Part shown: positions 6,051 through 12,541 of the stretch, piece by piece
How positions within the stretch are numbered: position 1 is the stretch's first letter
Layout: each line of letters starts with the position of its first letter
Source: JASFQI01 sp050115555
Lineage (GTDB): Bacteria > Desulfobacterota > DSM-4660 > Desulfatiglandales > HGW-15
Assembly: GCA_050115555.1 (NCBI GenBank)
Contig: JASFQI010000085.1
Span: 1 to 15,919, forward strand
Length of the DNA: 15,919 nucleotides
Direction of reading: 5' to 3'
Notes under the pieces: model-generated
Told to the model about the DNA's origin: nothing
What the model saw: only the letters and a program-made list of their open reading frames with translations
The model's database searches: none
Program-made: the position numbers and the translations under genes

Positions 6051-7340
6051 TCAGGCAATGGCAAGCAGGAGGAGGAAGTAGGCCAGGGACAGGACCAGGA
6101 CCAGGGCCGCGGGTCCGATGAGGTGCCGGTAGGAGGCGCCCAGGCCTGCGCGGAAGTAGTCTCTGGTCACCACGAAGCAGACGTGAACGGGGGATAGCAT
6201 CATGCCCATGTACCCGAAGGCGTAAGCCAGGGACGCATGGGCCAGGTAGTCGAGCCCCGTCTTTCCGGCCAGCAGGGCGATGACCAGCGGAAAGCTCGCC
6301 CCCACGAACCCCACGGCAATGCCGGTGATGAATCCGGCGAGGAACGGCACCACCATGAGGACCGCCATGGCTGGTATGCCGTACTGGACGAGCTCCTTCT
6401 GGATATGGGCCACGGCGTGGCTTTCCATGAGCACGCCCTTGAAGGCCATGATCCCGCAGATAAGGAGGAGCAACAGGCCGGAGGAACGGTTGACTACGCT
6501 TCGTACGACCTGGCCGGGGGAGGGCCGGTTCTGCACCAGCACCCAGGTCATGCAAAGGCCCAGTCCCAGGAAGACGGCTGTGAGGCGCGGGGTCGTGATT
6601 CCCGTGACCTTCTCGAAGATCCACACCGCCGGGAGGGCCAGGATCACCAGGGTGATGGGACGCACCTCCCTCTGAAAGGACAACCCGCTTTCCTTTTGCT
6701 CTCCAGCATTTGACGGCGGTTCCGCCGGGATTCGGGGCAGGCGTGGAAGAAGAAAGACCAGCCCGGAGATCACCACGATGACGGACAGGGGCACCTGGAT
6801 GGCCATGAACTGCCAGGCTTCCACCCCGAGGAGCCCCACAGCCAGGACCACCCCCGGGTAGAGCGGCCACCAGTACTCCCAGATGTGGCGGAACCAGTAG
6901 TTCACCGCGGTCTTGATCTCGGCCTCCACGGAATTTTCCCCGCAGGCCGTATCCACCATGGGTGCGGAAAAGAGTGCCCCACCGGGCATGGGCAGGAGCC
7001 CGATCAGGGCCGGCATGACCAGGGCCGCCATGCGGGAGTCGCGGGTCAACCGGGTGAAGCTCGTCACGAGCCTCTCGAGCTGCCCGCAGTCGCTCATGAT
7101 GCGGGAGAGCGACAGAATAATAGCCACGATCAGGAGCAGGGACACGAGAGACGGGTCGAGGAGGCTTTGCCCCATGGTGGCAAGAAGCGCAATCGGAGGC
7201 ATGCCCAGGACCACTCCCAGAAAGGCGGCGCCAAGAAAGAGGGCGAGGCTCAGGTGCACGCGGAATCGGTTGAGCCCGACGATCAGGGCAAAGGCCGCTC
7301 CGACCTTGACAAGAACGGGGATGCTGTCCAGAAACGGCAT
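6051..7340 (-). CDS. DUF401-family membrane permease
   Basis: This 429-residue polytopic inner-membrane protein is probably a carboxylate- or anion-type secondary transporter, but the substrate is unknown. About ten hydrophobic segments run through it, from residues 9-24 and 30-50 to the last at about 405-428. The family-typical motif LLPMPGGALFSAPMV (about 115-129) is followed by an aromatic stretch RHIWEYWWPLYPG (about 151-163). The ATG lies 17 bases after the PilZ stop. The bases before it are a C-rich tract with no Shine-Dalgarno, so translation may depend on coupling to the PilZ gene. The 3' end is 69 bases from the in-frame stop preceding the SIS remnant. DUF401 is recognised from the PMPGGALF signature; the transport role is family inference. 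Confidence 0.8.
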   Translation of the reverse strand: MPFLDSIPVLVKVGAAFALIVGLNRFRVHLSLALFLGAAFLGVVLGMPPIALLATMGQSLLDPSLVSLLLIVAIILSLSRIMSDCGQLERLVTSFTRLTRDSRMAALVMPALIGLLPMPGGALFSAPMVDTACGENSVEAEIKTAVNYWFRHIWEYWWPLYPGVVLAVGLLGVEAWQFMAIQVPLSVIVVISGLVFLLPRLPRIPAEPPSNAGEQKESGLSFQREVRPITLVILALPAVWIFEKVTGITTPRLTAVFLGLGLCMTWVLVQNRPSPGQVVRSVVNRSSGLLLLLICGIMAFKGVLMESHAVAHIQKELVQYGIPAMAVLMVVPFLAGFITGIAVGFVGASFPLVIALLAGKTGLDYLAHASLAYAFGYMGMMLSPVHVCFVVTRDYFRAGLGASYRHLIGPAALVLVLSLAYFLLLLAIA

Positions 7341-7357
7341 GGAGGGAGGGGGGGTCG

Positions 7358-7750
7358 TCAGTCGATCTCCTCGTCGCGGTTTCGAAGGTACACGTGGCTT
7401 TTCACGAAGTTCAGCACCACTTCACGCTGTTTGTCCTCCGTGTCCACGAAGCGGATGCCGATGAAGAACCGGCCCTTTTCAACCTCTTCAGTGTACACCA
7501 CGTTGCCTCGAATCTCCAGGAGTTGCTCATTGAGGTCAATGGCCAGGAGCATGACGTAGGGGGACTCCAGGGGTTCCCGGGTCTCCAGCTTTACGCCCCC
7601 CTGACTCAGGTCACGGGTCGTGCCGTACCCTTCCGCGATCTCGTTGCCTTCCTCGTCCACGCAGACGTAAGAAACGAAGTTGTTCGTCTCGATCCTGGGG
7701 TATTGTCGCTTTTCCTCGCCAGGGTCAGGAGTTTTGCCTTTCTCGATCAT
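7358..7750 (-). CDS. PilZ-domain c-di-GMP-binding protein
   Basis: This is a 130-residue single-domain PilZ protein, expected to bind cyclic di-GMP and pass the signal to a partner. The RxxxR motif is R15-QYP-R19, followed by the DxSxxG motif D47-L-S49-QG-G52, which together form the binding switch. The rest (GGVKLETREPLESPYVMLL and GRFFIGIRFVD) fits the PilZ barrel. The start at 7750 is supported by GAAGGAACG upstream. A sigma-70-like promoter lies at 7866-7894. The next gene, 17 bases on, is the DUF401 permease, so that transporter or a surface process might be c-di-GMP controlled; this is inference from position only. Confidence 0.9.
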   Translation of the reverse strand: MIEKGKTPDPGEEKRQYPRIETNNFVSYVCVDEEGNEIAEGYGTTRDLSQGGVKLETREPLESPYVMLLAIDLNEQLLEIRGNVVYTEEVEKGRFFIGIRFVDTEDKQREVVLNFVKSHVYLRNRDEEID

Positions 7751-7865
7751 GGGTGTCGTTCCTTCAGCCGCTGCGCGTGATCCGTGGGCCCGGGCCTGCT
7801 GGTGCGGGGGTTTTGATATGGCATTGAAGCGCCTGACGTGCCTTTGAGGGCCATCAGGACGCCCG

Positions 7866-7894
7866 ATTCTATGCGAAACGGATGGAGAATGCAA
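7866..7894 (-). promoter_or_regulatory. Sigma-70-type promoter of the PilZ-DUF401 unit
   Basis: On the minus strand TTGCAT (7894-7889) is separated by exactly 17 bases from TAGAAT (7871-7866). Four of six and five of six positions match consensus. Transcription would start near 7859 and give a leader of about 110 bases before the PilZ ATG. No other function is seen in the 194-base gap between the AMP nucleosidase and PilZ genes. Confidence 0.6.
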
Positions 7895-7944
7895 GGTTAG
7901 GCTGTGAAAGGGTGCGTGCCTGGTGTGTGCGCATCCTTTATTGT

Positions 7945-8727
7945 TTACCACTCGCTGGTAAGCCGGTGTTCTACCTCTGACCATCGGGAGGACATGGTTT
8001 CCACGGCGTCTAAAGCCATGTCCATGTGGGTGTCCATGAAGTCGGTGTAAATACGATCGTGAAGCTTCTTGTCCTTGATGCCCCGTTTCTGGATAGGCAT
8101 GTCCGAGACCAGCATGATGGATCCGATGGGCACCTCGTAGCAGTAGGCCACGGAAAAGAGCGTGGCCAGCTCCATCTCGATGGCCAGCAGCCGCTGCTTG
8201 CGCAGGTACTCCACGAACTTCTCGTCGAACTCCCACAACCTCCGGTCGGTGGTGTAGACGATACCGCAGCGGGGAGTGAGGTCCCGGCTCCGCACAGCGC
8301 CGATGCAGAAGAGGTTCACCGAAGAGGCCGGCATGGCCGGAAACTCCTGTGGAATGTAGTGGCGGCTGGTCCCCTCGCCACGGATCGCGGCCGTGGGCAC
8401 CACAAAGTCGCCCACCTCGAGGATGTCGTCGATACCGCCGCACATTCCCAGCATGATGACCGCCTTGAGGTTGTCCAGATACGCCAGGCAGTTGATCAGG
8501 AGGGCTGCCTGGGGGGAGCCGATGCCGAAGTCGATCAGAGTGCAGTTCCGCTCCGGCGCGTTCACGATGCGGAAGTTTCCCTCGGAGAGCGAGCCGTTCG
8601 TCCGCTCCCGAAACGCATGGACGTACTGGCGGAAGTTTGTGATCAGAACGAATTCGCAGAACTCCTCCAGGGGGCAGTTGGTGTACCGCTCCAGGGTCTG
8701 ACGAATGTATTCGTGTTCCTTGATCAT
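7945..8727 (-). CDS. AMP nucleosidase (short form)
   Basis: This cytoplasmic enzyme of the nucleoside phosphorylase superfamily should hydrolyse AMP to adenine and ribose 5-phosphate, feeding purine salvage and controlling the AMP pool. The 260 residues correspond to the short Amn-like form without the N-terminal regulatory domain of the enteric enzyme. Visible are LIDFGIGSPQAALLINCL with the phosphate-site Gly-Ser, GMCGGID at 94-100, IEMELATLF at about 183-191 (ribose-binding Met-Glu) and SDMP at 208-211 (base-site Asp). The opening residues NFRQYVHAFRE match the short-Amn N terminus, which supports the ATG at 8727 although only a weak AGG precedes it. It stands alone, 217 bases upstream of the PilZ promoter unit. 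A related nucleoside phosphorylase is the main alternative. Confidence 0.82.
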   Translation of the reverse strand: MIKEHEYIRQTLERYTNCPLEEFCEFVLITNFRQYVHAFRERTNGSLSEGNFRIVNAPERNCTLIDFGIGSPQAALLINCLAYLDNLKAVIMLGMCGGIDDILEVGDFVVPTAAIRGEGTSRHYIPQEFPAMPASSVNLFCIGAVRSRDLTPRCGIVYTTDRRLWEFDEKFVEYLRKQRLLAIEMELATLFSVAYCYEVPIGSIMLVSDMPIQKRGIKDKKLHDRIYTDFMDTHMDMALDAVETMSSRWSEVEHRLTSEW

Positions 8728-8768
8728 AGCCTATTTATCACTTTTTTGAGCCCATCGTGGGGGCGTGG

Positions 8769-8805
8769 TTTTCTTCGGTTCTCCTTCCCGAAGACCCGAA
8801 GAAAA
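8769..8805. repeat. Perfect 10-bp inverted repeat upstream of the AMP nucleosidase gene
   Basis: TTTTCTTCGG (8769-8778) and CCGAAGAAAA (8796-8805) are exact inverse complements around a 17-base loop, which itself carries another CCGAAG that could pair instead. The A and T runs are on the wrong sides for an intrinsic terminator in either direction. It lies 42 bases upstream of the AMP nucleosidase start and could form a leader hairpin or mark a protein-binding site. Confidence 0.5.
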
Positions 8806-8811
8806 GGGACC

Positions 8812-8929
8812 AAGGGGTCGAGGGTTCAAGGGGCGTTGTGCGGTTTCGAATTCTCGACCCTCGGATTCACGCGTGTCCCCTGGAACCTTGGCCCTTTGAA
8901 GTATTATCGGCCGGATCCTTCGACCCCTT
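8812..8929. repeat. Inverted-repeat-rich intergenic patch
   Basis: AAGGGGTCGA (8812-8821) and TCGACCCCTT (8920-8929) are perfect 10-base inverted copies about 100 bases apart. Between them are degenerate variants built from GGTTCAAGGGG, GAACCTTGG and CGACCCTCGG. The patch has no gene and lies between the hydrolase 3' end and the AMP nucleosidase promoter region. It may be a decayed repeat element. Confidence 0.45.
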
Positions 8930-8949
8930 AAACCGTTGGATGCTCGGCT

Positions 8950-8971
8950 CTGGAAAGGTCGCTTTTTCCAG
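8950..8971 (-). other. Hairpin downstream of the hydrolase gene
   Basis: CTGGAAA (8950-8956) pairs with TTTCCAG (8965-8971), 7 bp with an 8-base loop, 30 bases past the hydrolase stop. No U tract follows on the minus strand, so it is a possible 3' end-stabilising stem rather than a clear terminator. Confidence 0.35.
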
Positions 8972-9001
8972 TCCTTGCCTCGATCCGCGATTTTGGGCTT
9001 T

Positions 9002-9940
9002 TCAGTCCGCTTTTTGGCGTTTGGAGTTCCCGGGGCCTGATCTCATCGCGTGGCGCGTAAAGGCCTCCAGGATCGGGGGCCAGACCTCGGGGCACTCGTT
9101 GACCGCGTGACCCATGCCGTCGATCACCAGGAGCTCCGCGTGGAACATTACGTCGGCCATGGCCTGGGCTGCGTCCAGAGGAATGAGCAGGTCGTCGATA
9201 CCGTGGACGATCAGTGTGGGGACCTCCACGCTGCGGAGGGCCTCCTTTGCGCTTTCGGATGAAACGAGCGCCGCATACTGCCGGGCCACGCCCGCAGGGT
9301 GAAAGGCCCGGTCGTACGCCCGGCCCGCCTGGGCCCAGGCATAGGCCTCGTCCAGGGGGTTCCGGCCGGTGAGCGCGCGGGAGAGATCCATGGAGTAGTG
9401 CATGTAGCCTTCCCGGTCCGCGGGGGCCGGTCGTGTAAGAAAGGAAACCACGTTTGGGTTCGGAGGGGGAAACCCCGGCTCGCCCATGTGCGAAACCAGG
9501 CTCGTGAGGGTGTGCACGCGTTCCGGGTGAAGGATAGCCAGGAGCTGTCCGATTCGCCCCCCCATGGAGGAGCCCATTACATGGGTCGCCTCGATCCCCA
9601 GGGCGTCCAGGAGGCCGACGGCGTCCTCGGCCATGTCTGCGAGCGTGTAGGGAACCTCGACAGGCTCGCCCCTGGCCGCGGCCCGGCCCACGGCCTCGGG
9701 GTCGGGGGTCCCGGCCCCGTCCATGTAGGTGGAGAGACCCACGTCACGGTTGTCGAACCGGATCACCCGGAAGCCGCGGTCCGTGAGCTCCCCGCAGAAC
9801 TCGTCCCTCCAGTTGATCAGCTGGCTGCCGAGGCCCGAGACGAGGAGCAGCGGCTCGGCCGCAGGGTCGCCCAGGACCTGGTAGCAGAGGCGGATGCCGT
9901 TGGCCGCGACAAACGCAGGACCGTCGCTGGCAGGTTGCAT
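9002..9940 (-). CDS. Alpha/beta-fold hydrolase
   Basis: This is a 312-residue soluble hydrolase, probably an esterase-type enzyme. The catalytic triad can be placed: the nucleophile elbow G123-S-S125-M-G127, the acid Asp in HGIDDLLIP (about residue 250) and His278 in DGMGHAVNE. The oxyanion-hole region is LLLVSGLGSQLINW near residues 31-44, followed by RFDNRDVGLS, a typical start for this family (similar to RdmC-like esterases). The start at 9940 is preferred because CAGGAG precedes it and it falls 22 bases after the Yip1 gene stop; an ATG at 9997 would overlap that gene. It forms a two-gene unit with the membrane protein upstream. The substrate is unknown. Confidence 0.85.
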   Translation of the reverse strand: MQPASDGPAFVAANGIRLCYQVLGDPAAEPLLLVSGLGSQLINWRDEFCGELTDRGFRVIRFDNRDVGLSTYMDGAGTPDPEAVGRAAARGEPVEVPYTLADMAEDAVGLLDALGIEATHVMGSSMGGRIGQLLAILHPERVHTLTSLVSHMGEPGFPPPNPNVVSFLTRPAPADREGYMHYSMDLSRALTGRNPLDEAYAWAQAGRAYDRAFHPAGVARQYAALVSSESAKEALRSVEVPTLIVHGIDDLLIPLDAAQAMADVMFHAELLVIDGMGHAVNECPEVWPPILEAFTRHAMRSGPGNSKRQKAD

Positions 9941-9962
9941 GGCGTTCGGACTCTCCTGTTGC

Positions 9963-10478
9963 CTACGTGAACAGGGAGAAAAAAATCCAAAAAACAATGG
10001 CCTGGATGATCCAGCCGATGATGCACACCGCCACGGCTCGAAGCGTGCTCGTGTAGTCCAGGGCCTGACGCACGGCCACCACCATGGCCACGAGCATCCA
10101 GATGCTCCCGAGAAAGGCCATGACCGGGCCGAGCCCCGGAATGATGCCCAGGACGCGGATCACCCCGGGCGAGCTCGAGTACCCGATGGTGCGGAGGAGC
10201 TGCCCGTAATCCGCTTCCGTGTCGGGTGTGGGCAGGAGCTTGGTGCCGATGATCATGGTGAGGTACGCCCAGATGAACCAACCCACCAGGGCCGTCACTG
10301 TGCCGAGGATGATTCCTGGGAGGCCCGCCTGGTGAATGGAGCCGATGCCCGCGGCCACGCTGGCGATGACCACGATCAAACCTGCCTCCTTCATGGTGCT
10401 CGGATCGGCCTCCACCTGCTCGTAGAGCCTGGAGTCCAGTGTGGCGGCCCGCATCATACGTTCCGGTAACGAGTTCAT
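9963..10478 (-). CDS. Yip1-family inner-membrane protein
   Basis: This 171-residue protein has about five hydrophobic segments, at about 33-48, 54-80, 104-118, 121-137 and 147-170. The order (an amphipathic N-terminal stretch MNSLPERMMRAATLDSRLYE, a long helix ending WAYLTMIIG, a YGQLLRTIGYSSSP segment, then a GLGPVMAFLGSIWML helix) is characteristic of bacterial Yip1-domain proteins, whose role is unknown. GAGGAG stands before the ATG. It is the first gene of a unit with the alpha/beta hydrolase 22 bases downstream. The opposite (+) strand carries the TetR gene beyond a 487-base gap. Confidence 0.75.
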   Translation of the reverse strand: MNSLPERMMRAATLDSRLYEQVEADPSTMKEAGLIVVIASVAAGIGSIHQAGLPGIILGTVTALVGWFIWAYLTMIIGTKLLPTPDTEADYGQLLRTIGYSSSPGVIRVLGIIPGLGPVMAFLGSIWMLVAMVVAVRQALDYTSTLRAVAVCIIGWIIQAIVFWIFFSLFT

Positions 10479-10673
10479 ACCCTTCTCCTCTCAAATAGGG
10501 GACGCTGGTGAGTTGTTGAGTTTCCTTCTTTCAGGCGTTTTGACCCCGAAGAACAACGTTCCATTGGAAGTGCATCCCCCTTGTTTGGGTTTCATTCCCG
10601 AGGGACACGCGTACGTATCCTACCACAAACCAGGCCCAAGGAAAAGCTAAGGGAGGAAACAAAAGGGTGATGT

Positions 10674-10687
10674 GGGTCACGAGACCC
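10674..10687. other. Short inverted repeat in the yip1-tetR intergenic gap
   Basis: GGGTC and GACCC flank a 4-base ACGA loop just before repeat copy B begins. It is a weak signal with no known role. The stretch 10479-10701 otherwise shows only the ribosome site of the Yip1 gene and no convincing promoter on the minus strand. Confidence 0.25.
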
Positions 10688-10701
10688 GATTCGCGGCCGT
10701 G

Positions 10702-10839
10702 ATCCCGTCCTCACACGAAACGTCACGAACGAAACAGGATGGATGCGCAAAAAATCGTGAACCAGAGATTTGCCCGTGCGATTCCGCGACCTCAAAGCGT
10801 AACCAGCAGGAGTCGAGCGGATTTTTGCGAGACCGTCAA
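10702..10839 (+). repeat. Dispersed repeat, copy B
   Basis: This is the second copy of the element at 102-233, inverted relative to it. The core 10738-10839 aligns without gaps to the reverse complement of 102-203. Islands of identity include GATGGA, TCGTGA, AGAGATTTGC, GCGATTCC, GAGCGG and CGAGACCGTCAA. The left flank begins ATCCCGT in both copies and differs by a gap of about 6 bases. The element ends 38 bases upstream of the -35 box of tetR. Mismatches are spread throughout, as in an old insertion. Confidence 0.75.
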
Positions 10840-10877
10840 ACAGGGGATCCACGGAATGGTGAGGGGGCAGCTTTTTC

Positions 10878-10906
10878 TTGACAGGAAATGATTGAGGATA
10901 CATATT
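10878..10906 (+). promoter_or_regulatory. tetR promoter
   Basis: A perfect TTGACA -35 box (10878-10883) is followed after 17 bases by CATATT (10901-10906) as the -10. The operator-like palindrome at 10906-10925 begins at the end of the -10 and covers the expected start point, which fits negative autoregulation. Confidence 0.7.
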
Positions 10907-10925
10907 TGGCTGGATGTCCAACTAA
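10906..10925. promoter_or_regulatory. Putative TetR operator, site 1
   Basis: TTGGCTGGATGTCCAACTAA is an imperfect 20-bp palindrome related to the ideal TTAGTTGGACGTCCAACTAA. It overlaps the tetR promoter and recurs almost unchanged (19 of 20) at 11598-11617, on the other side of the gene. The position and the repetition make it the probable binding site of the adjacent TetR protein. Confidence 0.7.
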
Positions 10926-10965
10926 TTTCTTCGAGGGACATAAAGCCCAAGCCAGGGAGTGCACC

Positions 10966-11568
10966 ATGACACGCCGAGCACCTTCAGGAGAAAAAGCCGA
11001 GGACATTCTTCGGGCCGCACGCCGCGTGCTCGGGCGCAAGGGGTATGCTGGAGCCACCATCAACGAGGTGGCCCGGGAGGCCGGGGTCAGCCGTGGTCTG
11101 CTTCACTACTACTTCAAGAGTAAGGAGGACATGCTGGCCCGGGTCATACGTGAAACCGTGGAGGCGACCGCCCGCATGGCCGAGGACCTGTTCAAGCAGA
11201 GCCGCGACGCACGGGAGCTCACCCGCAACCTGGTTCAGGCCATGCAGACCTTTGTAGAGAGCGACCCCGACATTTCCAGCATCTTTTTTGAGAGCTGGGG
11301 TCTGACCCGCCAGAGCGAGCGCGTGGACCAGGACCTTCGGGACCTCTACCACAAGTTCGTGGAGGCCGTGCGAAGCGGCCTGGAGGACGCGGCCCGGCGC
11401 TGGGTGATCCCCTTTCCCGCGGATCTCCAGGGCTCGGCCATGGTGATCACGGCGATCCTGGACGGGATGAGCTTCCAGATCATGGCCATGCCCGAGCTGC
11501 TCGAGCGGCCGGGGCTGTGGGAGGCTGTGGAGGATGCCATCCTGCGGGTCCTGGATGCGGAGGTCTGA
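10966..11568 (+). CDS. TetR-family transcriptional regulator
   Basis: This is a 200-residue DNA-binding repressor expected to release its operator on binding a small ligand. The N-terminal helix-turn-helix is clear: ILRAARRVLGRKGYAGATI, then NEVAREAGVSRGLLHYYFKS, then KEDMLARVI. The C-terminal two-thirds is an all-helical ligand-binding and dimer domain with no recognisable specificity. The start at 10966 is chosen because AGGGAG precedes it at a good distance and it opens just before the first HTH helix; an upstream ATG at 10888 would put the operator inside the coding region. Identical-looking palindromes flank the gene. No enzyme or efflux gene is adjacent on the same strand, so its regulon is unclear beyond itself. 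Confidence 0.92.
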   Translation: MTRRAPSGEKAEDILRAARRVLGRKGYAGATINEVAREAGVSRGLLHYYFKSKEDMLARVIRETVEATARMAEDLFKQSRDARELTRNLVQAMQTFVESDPDISSIFFESWGLTRQSERVDQDLRDLYHKFVEAVRSGLEDAARRWVIPFPADLQGSAMVITAILDGMSFQIMAMPELLERPGLWEAVEDAILRVLDAEV

Positions 11569-11597
11569 GTGCGGACCGGCATTTTTTCAGGGATGTG

Positions 11598-11617
11598 TTG
11601 GCTGGACGTCCAACTAA
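11598..11617. promoter_or_regulatory. Putative TetR operator, site 2 (orphan)
   Basis: TTGGCTGGACGTCCAACTAA has a perfect 10-bp core palindrome TGGACGTCCA and differs from site 1 at one base, which makes it more symmetrical. It lies 29 bases after the tetR stop. No open reading frame on the + strand follows that looks real, and the nearest gene is the convergent toxin gene. It may be the control site of a lost downstream operon. The rest of 11569-11758 holds only a hairpin (TTTCTC and GAGAAA at 11627-11649). Confidence 0.65.
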
Positions 11618-11626
11618 TAAAAGGTT

Positions 11627-11649
11627 TTTCTCATCGGATCGACGAGAAA
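11627..11649 (+). other. Hairpin after tetR
   Basis: TTTCTC (11627-11632) and GAGAAA (11644-11649) pair, with an inner TCG/CGA pair after one mismatch. No U run follows, so its use as a terminator for tetR is doubtful. Confidence 0.3.
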
Positions 11650-11758
11650 GGAAAGCCAGAAAAGGGGGTGCTTTGTGTCGGGGTCACATGCATGCGACGA
11701 CCGGATAGGAAGCTGTCGTGTCGAAGGATGAAATTCGGTGCGGAACCCTGGAACCATT

Positions 11759-12178
11759 TTAATGGGAAAACAAGGGGACATGGCGGTCTTGCGCAGCCCG
11801 GACCAGTTCGTGGTCGACGGTGGCCAATGGGAGGCCCCTCCTCATTGCCAGGTCGAGATAGGAGGCATCGTAGCTCGATAGTGTATGATCCCGGGCCAGT
11901 TGCAGGAGCTCGCCCATGCGTTGTTCCGCCGGCTCCATTTCCACACGGATGGGGAGCTGCCCAAGGAGTTCCAGGAAGCGGACGCTCTCTGCAACGCGGA
12001 TACGCTTTCGGCGTTCCGCTACGAGAAGGACGTTCACCACCTCCAGGGGCCAGATGGACGGCACAAAGGCGGAGGCGTGGGTCAAGGTGTCCAGGGCGGT
12101 GTCGGCGAGAGCGTTGTTCTCATCCAGGAAGCACCATGCCATGACAACGGAGTTGTCCACTACGAAGTCGCCGCCCAC
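11759..12178 (-). CDS. VapC-like PIN-domain toxin
   Basis: This is a 139-residue PIN-domain ribonuclease, the toxin of a type II toxin-antitoxin pair; such enzymes usually cut tRNA or rRNA. The four acidic metal-binding residues are in place: Asp8 (VVDNSVVMAW), Glu46 (WPLEVVNVL), Asp104 (SSYDASYLDLA) and Asp122 (LATVDHEL), so it should be active. The start is GTG at 12178, directly abutting the TGA of the antitoxin gene, which implies coupled translation. Length and order of motifs are normal for the family. The RNA target cannot be told from sequence. Confidence 0.9.
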   Translation of the reverse strand: MGGDFVVDNSVVMAWCFLDENNALADTALDTLTHASAFVPSIWPLEVVNVLLVAERRKRIRVAESVRFLELLGQLPIRVEMEPAEQRMGELLQLARDHTLSSYDASYLDLAMRRGLPLATVDHELVRAAQDRHVPLFSH

Positions 12179-12418
12179 TCAGCGTCTCCCTTCATCGATC
12201 ATGTCCCGAAGGGAGAGCCCGCGCAACGGGTGGCGCCTTCGAAAGGCTCGTAGGGCCTGAATGACCGTAGAGGGATCGTCTTTATTGAAAGCGTCCGGGG
12301 GTTGCAGAACGGCGACAGGCACTCCATGCTTGGTGATCGTGATACGTTCGCCGCGCCGCACCCGTTCGAGGAGTTCCGCCAGGTGCGTCTTGGCCTCATA
12401 GGCGCCGATCGTTTCCAT
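12179..12418 (-). CDS. Phd/YefM-type antitoxin
   Basis: This 79-residue antitoxin should bind and block the adjacent PIN toxin and repress its own promoter. The N-terminal half, METIGAYEAKTHLAELLERV followed by RRGERITITKHGVPVAVL, is the classic Phd/YefM DNA-binding fold. The C-terminal half (residues about 45-79, rich in Arg and ending LRDMIDEGRR) is the likely toxin-neutralising tail. The gene comes first in the pair, with its own promoter and palindrome upstream (12442-12475). The pairing of a Phd-type antitoxin with a VapC-type toxin is common. Confidence 0.9.
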   Translation of the reverse strand: METIGAYEAKTHLAELLERVRRGERITITKHGVPVAVLQPPDAFNKDDPSTVIQALRAFRRRHPLRGLSLRDMIDEGRR

Positions 12419-12441
12419 CCTGATTCCTTTCGACCAGTGTC

Positions 12442-12475
12442 AGACTAGTCTAAACCCCCTTTGCAGATTTGTCAA
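12442..12475 (-). promoter_or_regulatory. Promoter and operator of the toxin-antitoxin operon
   Basis: On the minus strand a perfect TTGACA (12475-12470) is followed after 17 bases by TAGACT (12452-12447). The -10 overlaps a perfect 10-bp palindrome AGACTAGTCT (12442-12451), placed 23 bases before the antitoxin ATG. This is the layout expected for autorepression by the antitoxin or toxin-antitoxin complex. Confidence 0.65.
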
Positions 12476-12541
12476 CAACCCCTCCTCTGTTCATACAGGT
12501 CCGGGTTTTCGGGGCCGATTGCCTTTCGCCGACCCATGCAA

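Noticed and set aside
7358..8443. 361-codon minus-strand frame covering the PilZ gene and part of the AMP nucleosidase gene
   Set aside because: Only the last 130 codons encode PilZ; the rest crosses the promoter region and shadows the AMP nucleosidase gene in another frame.
10888..10965. Upstream ATG extending tetR by 26 codons
   Set aside because: The extension would run through the -10 box and the operator; the ATG at 10966 has a good ribosome site and gives the normal TetR length.
11569..12144. Open frame after tetR that might be the target gene of operator site 2
   Set aside because: The translation is low-complexity Arg/Gly/Pro with no family resemblance and mostly lies opposite the toxin gene.
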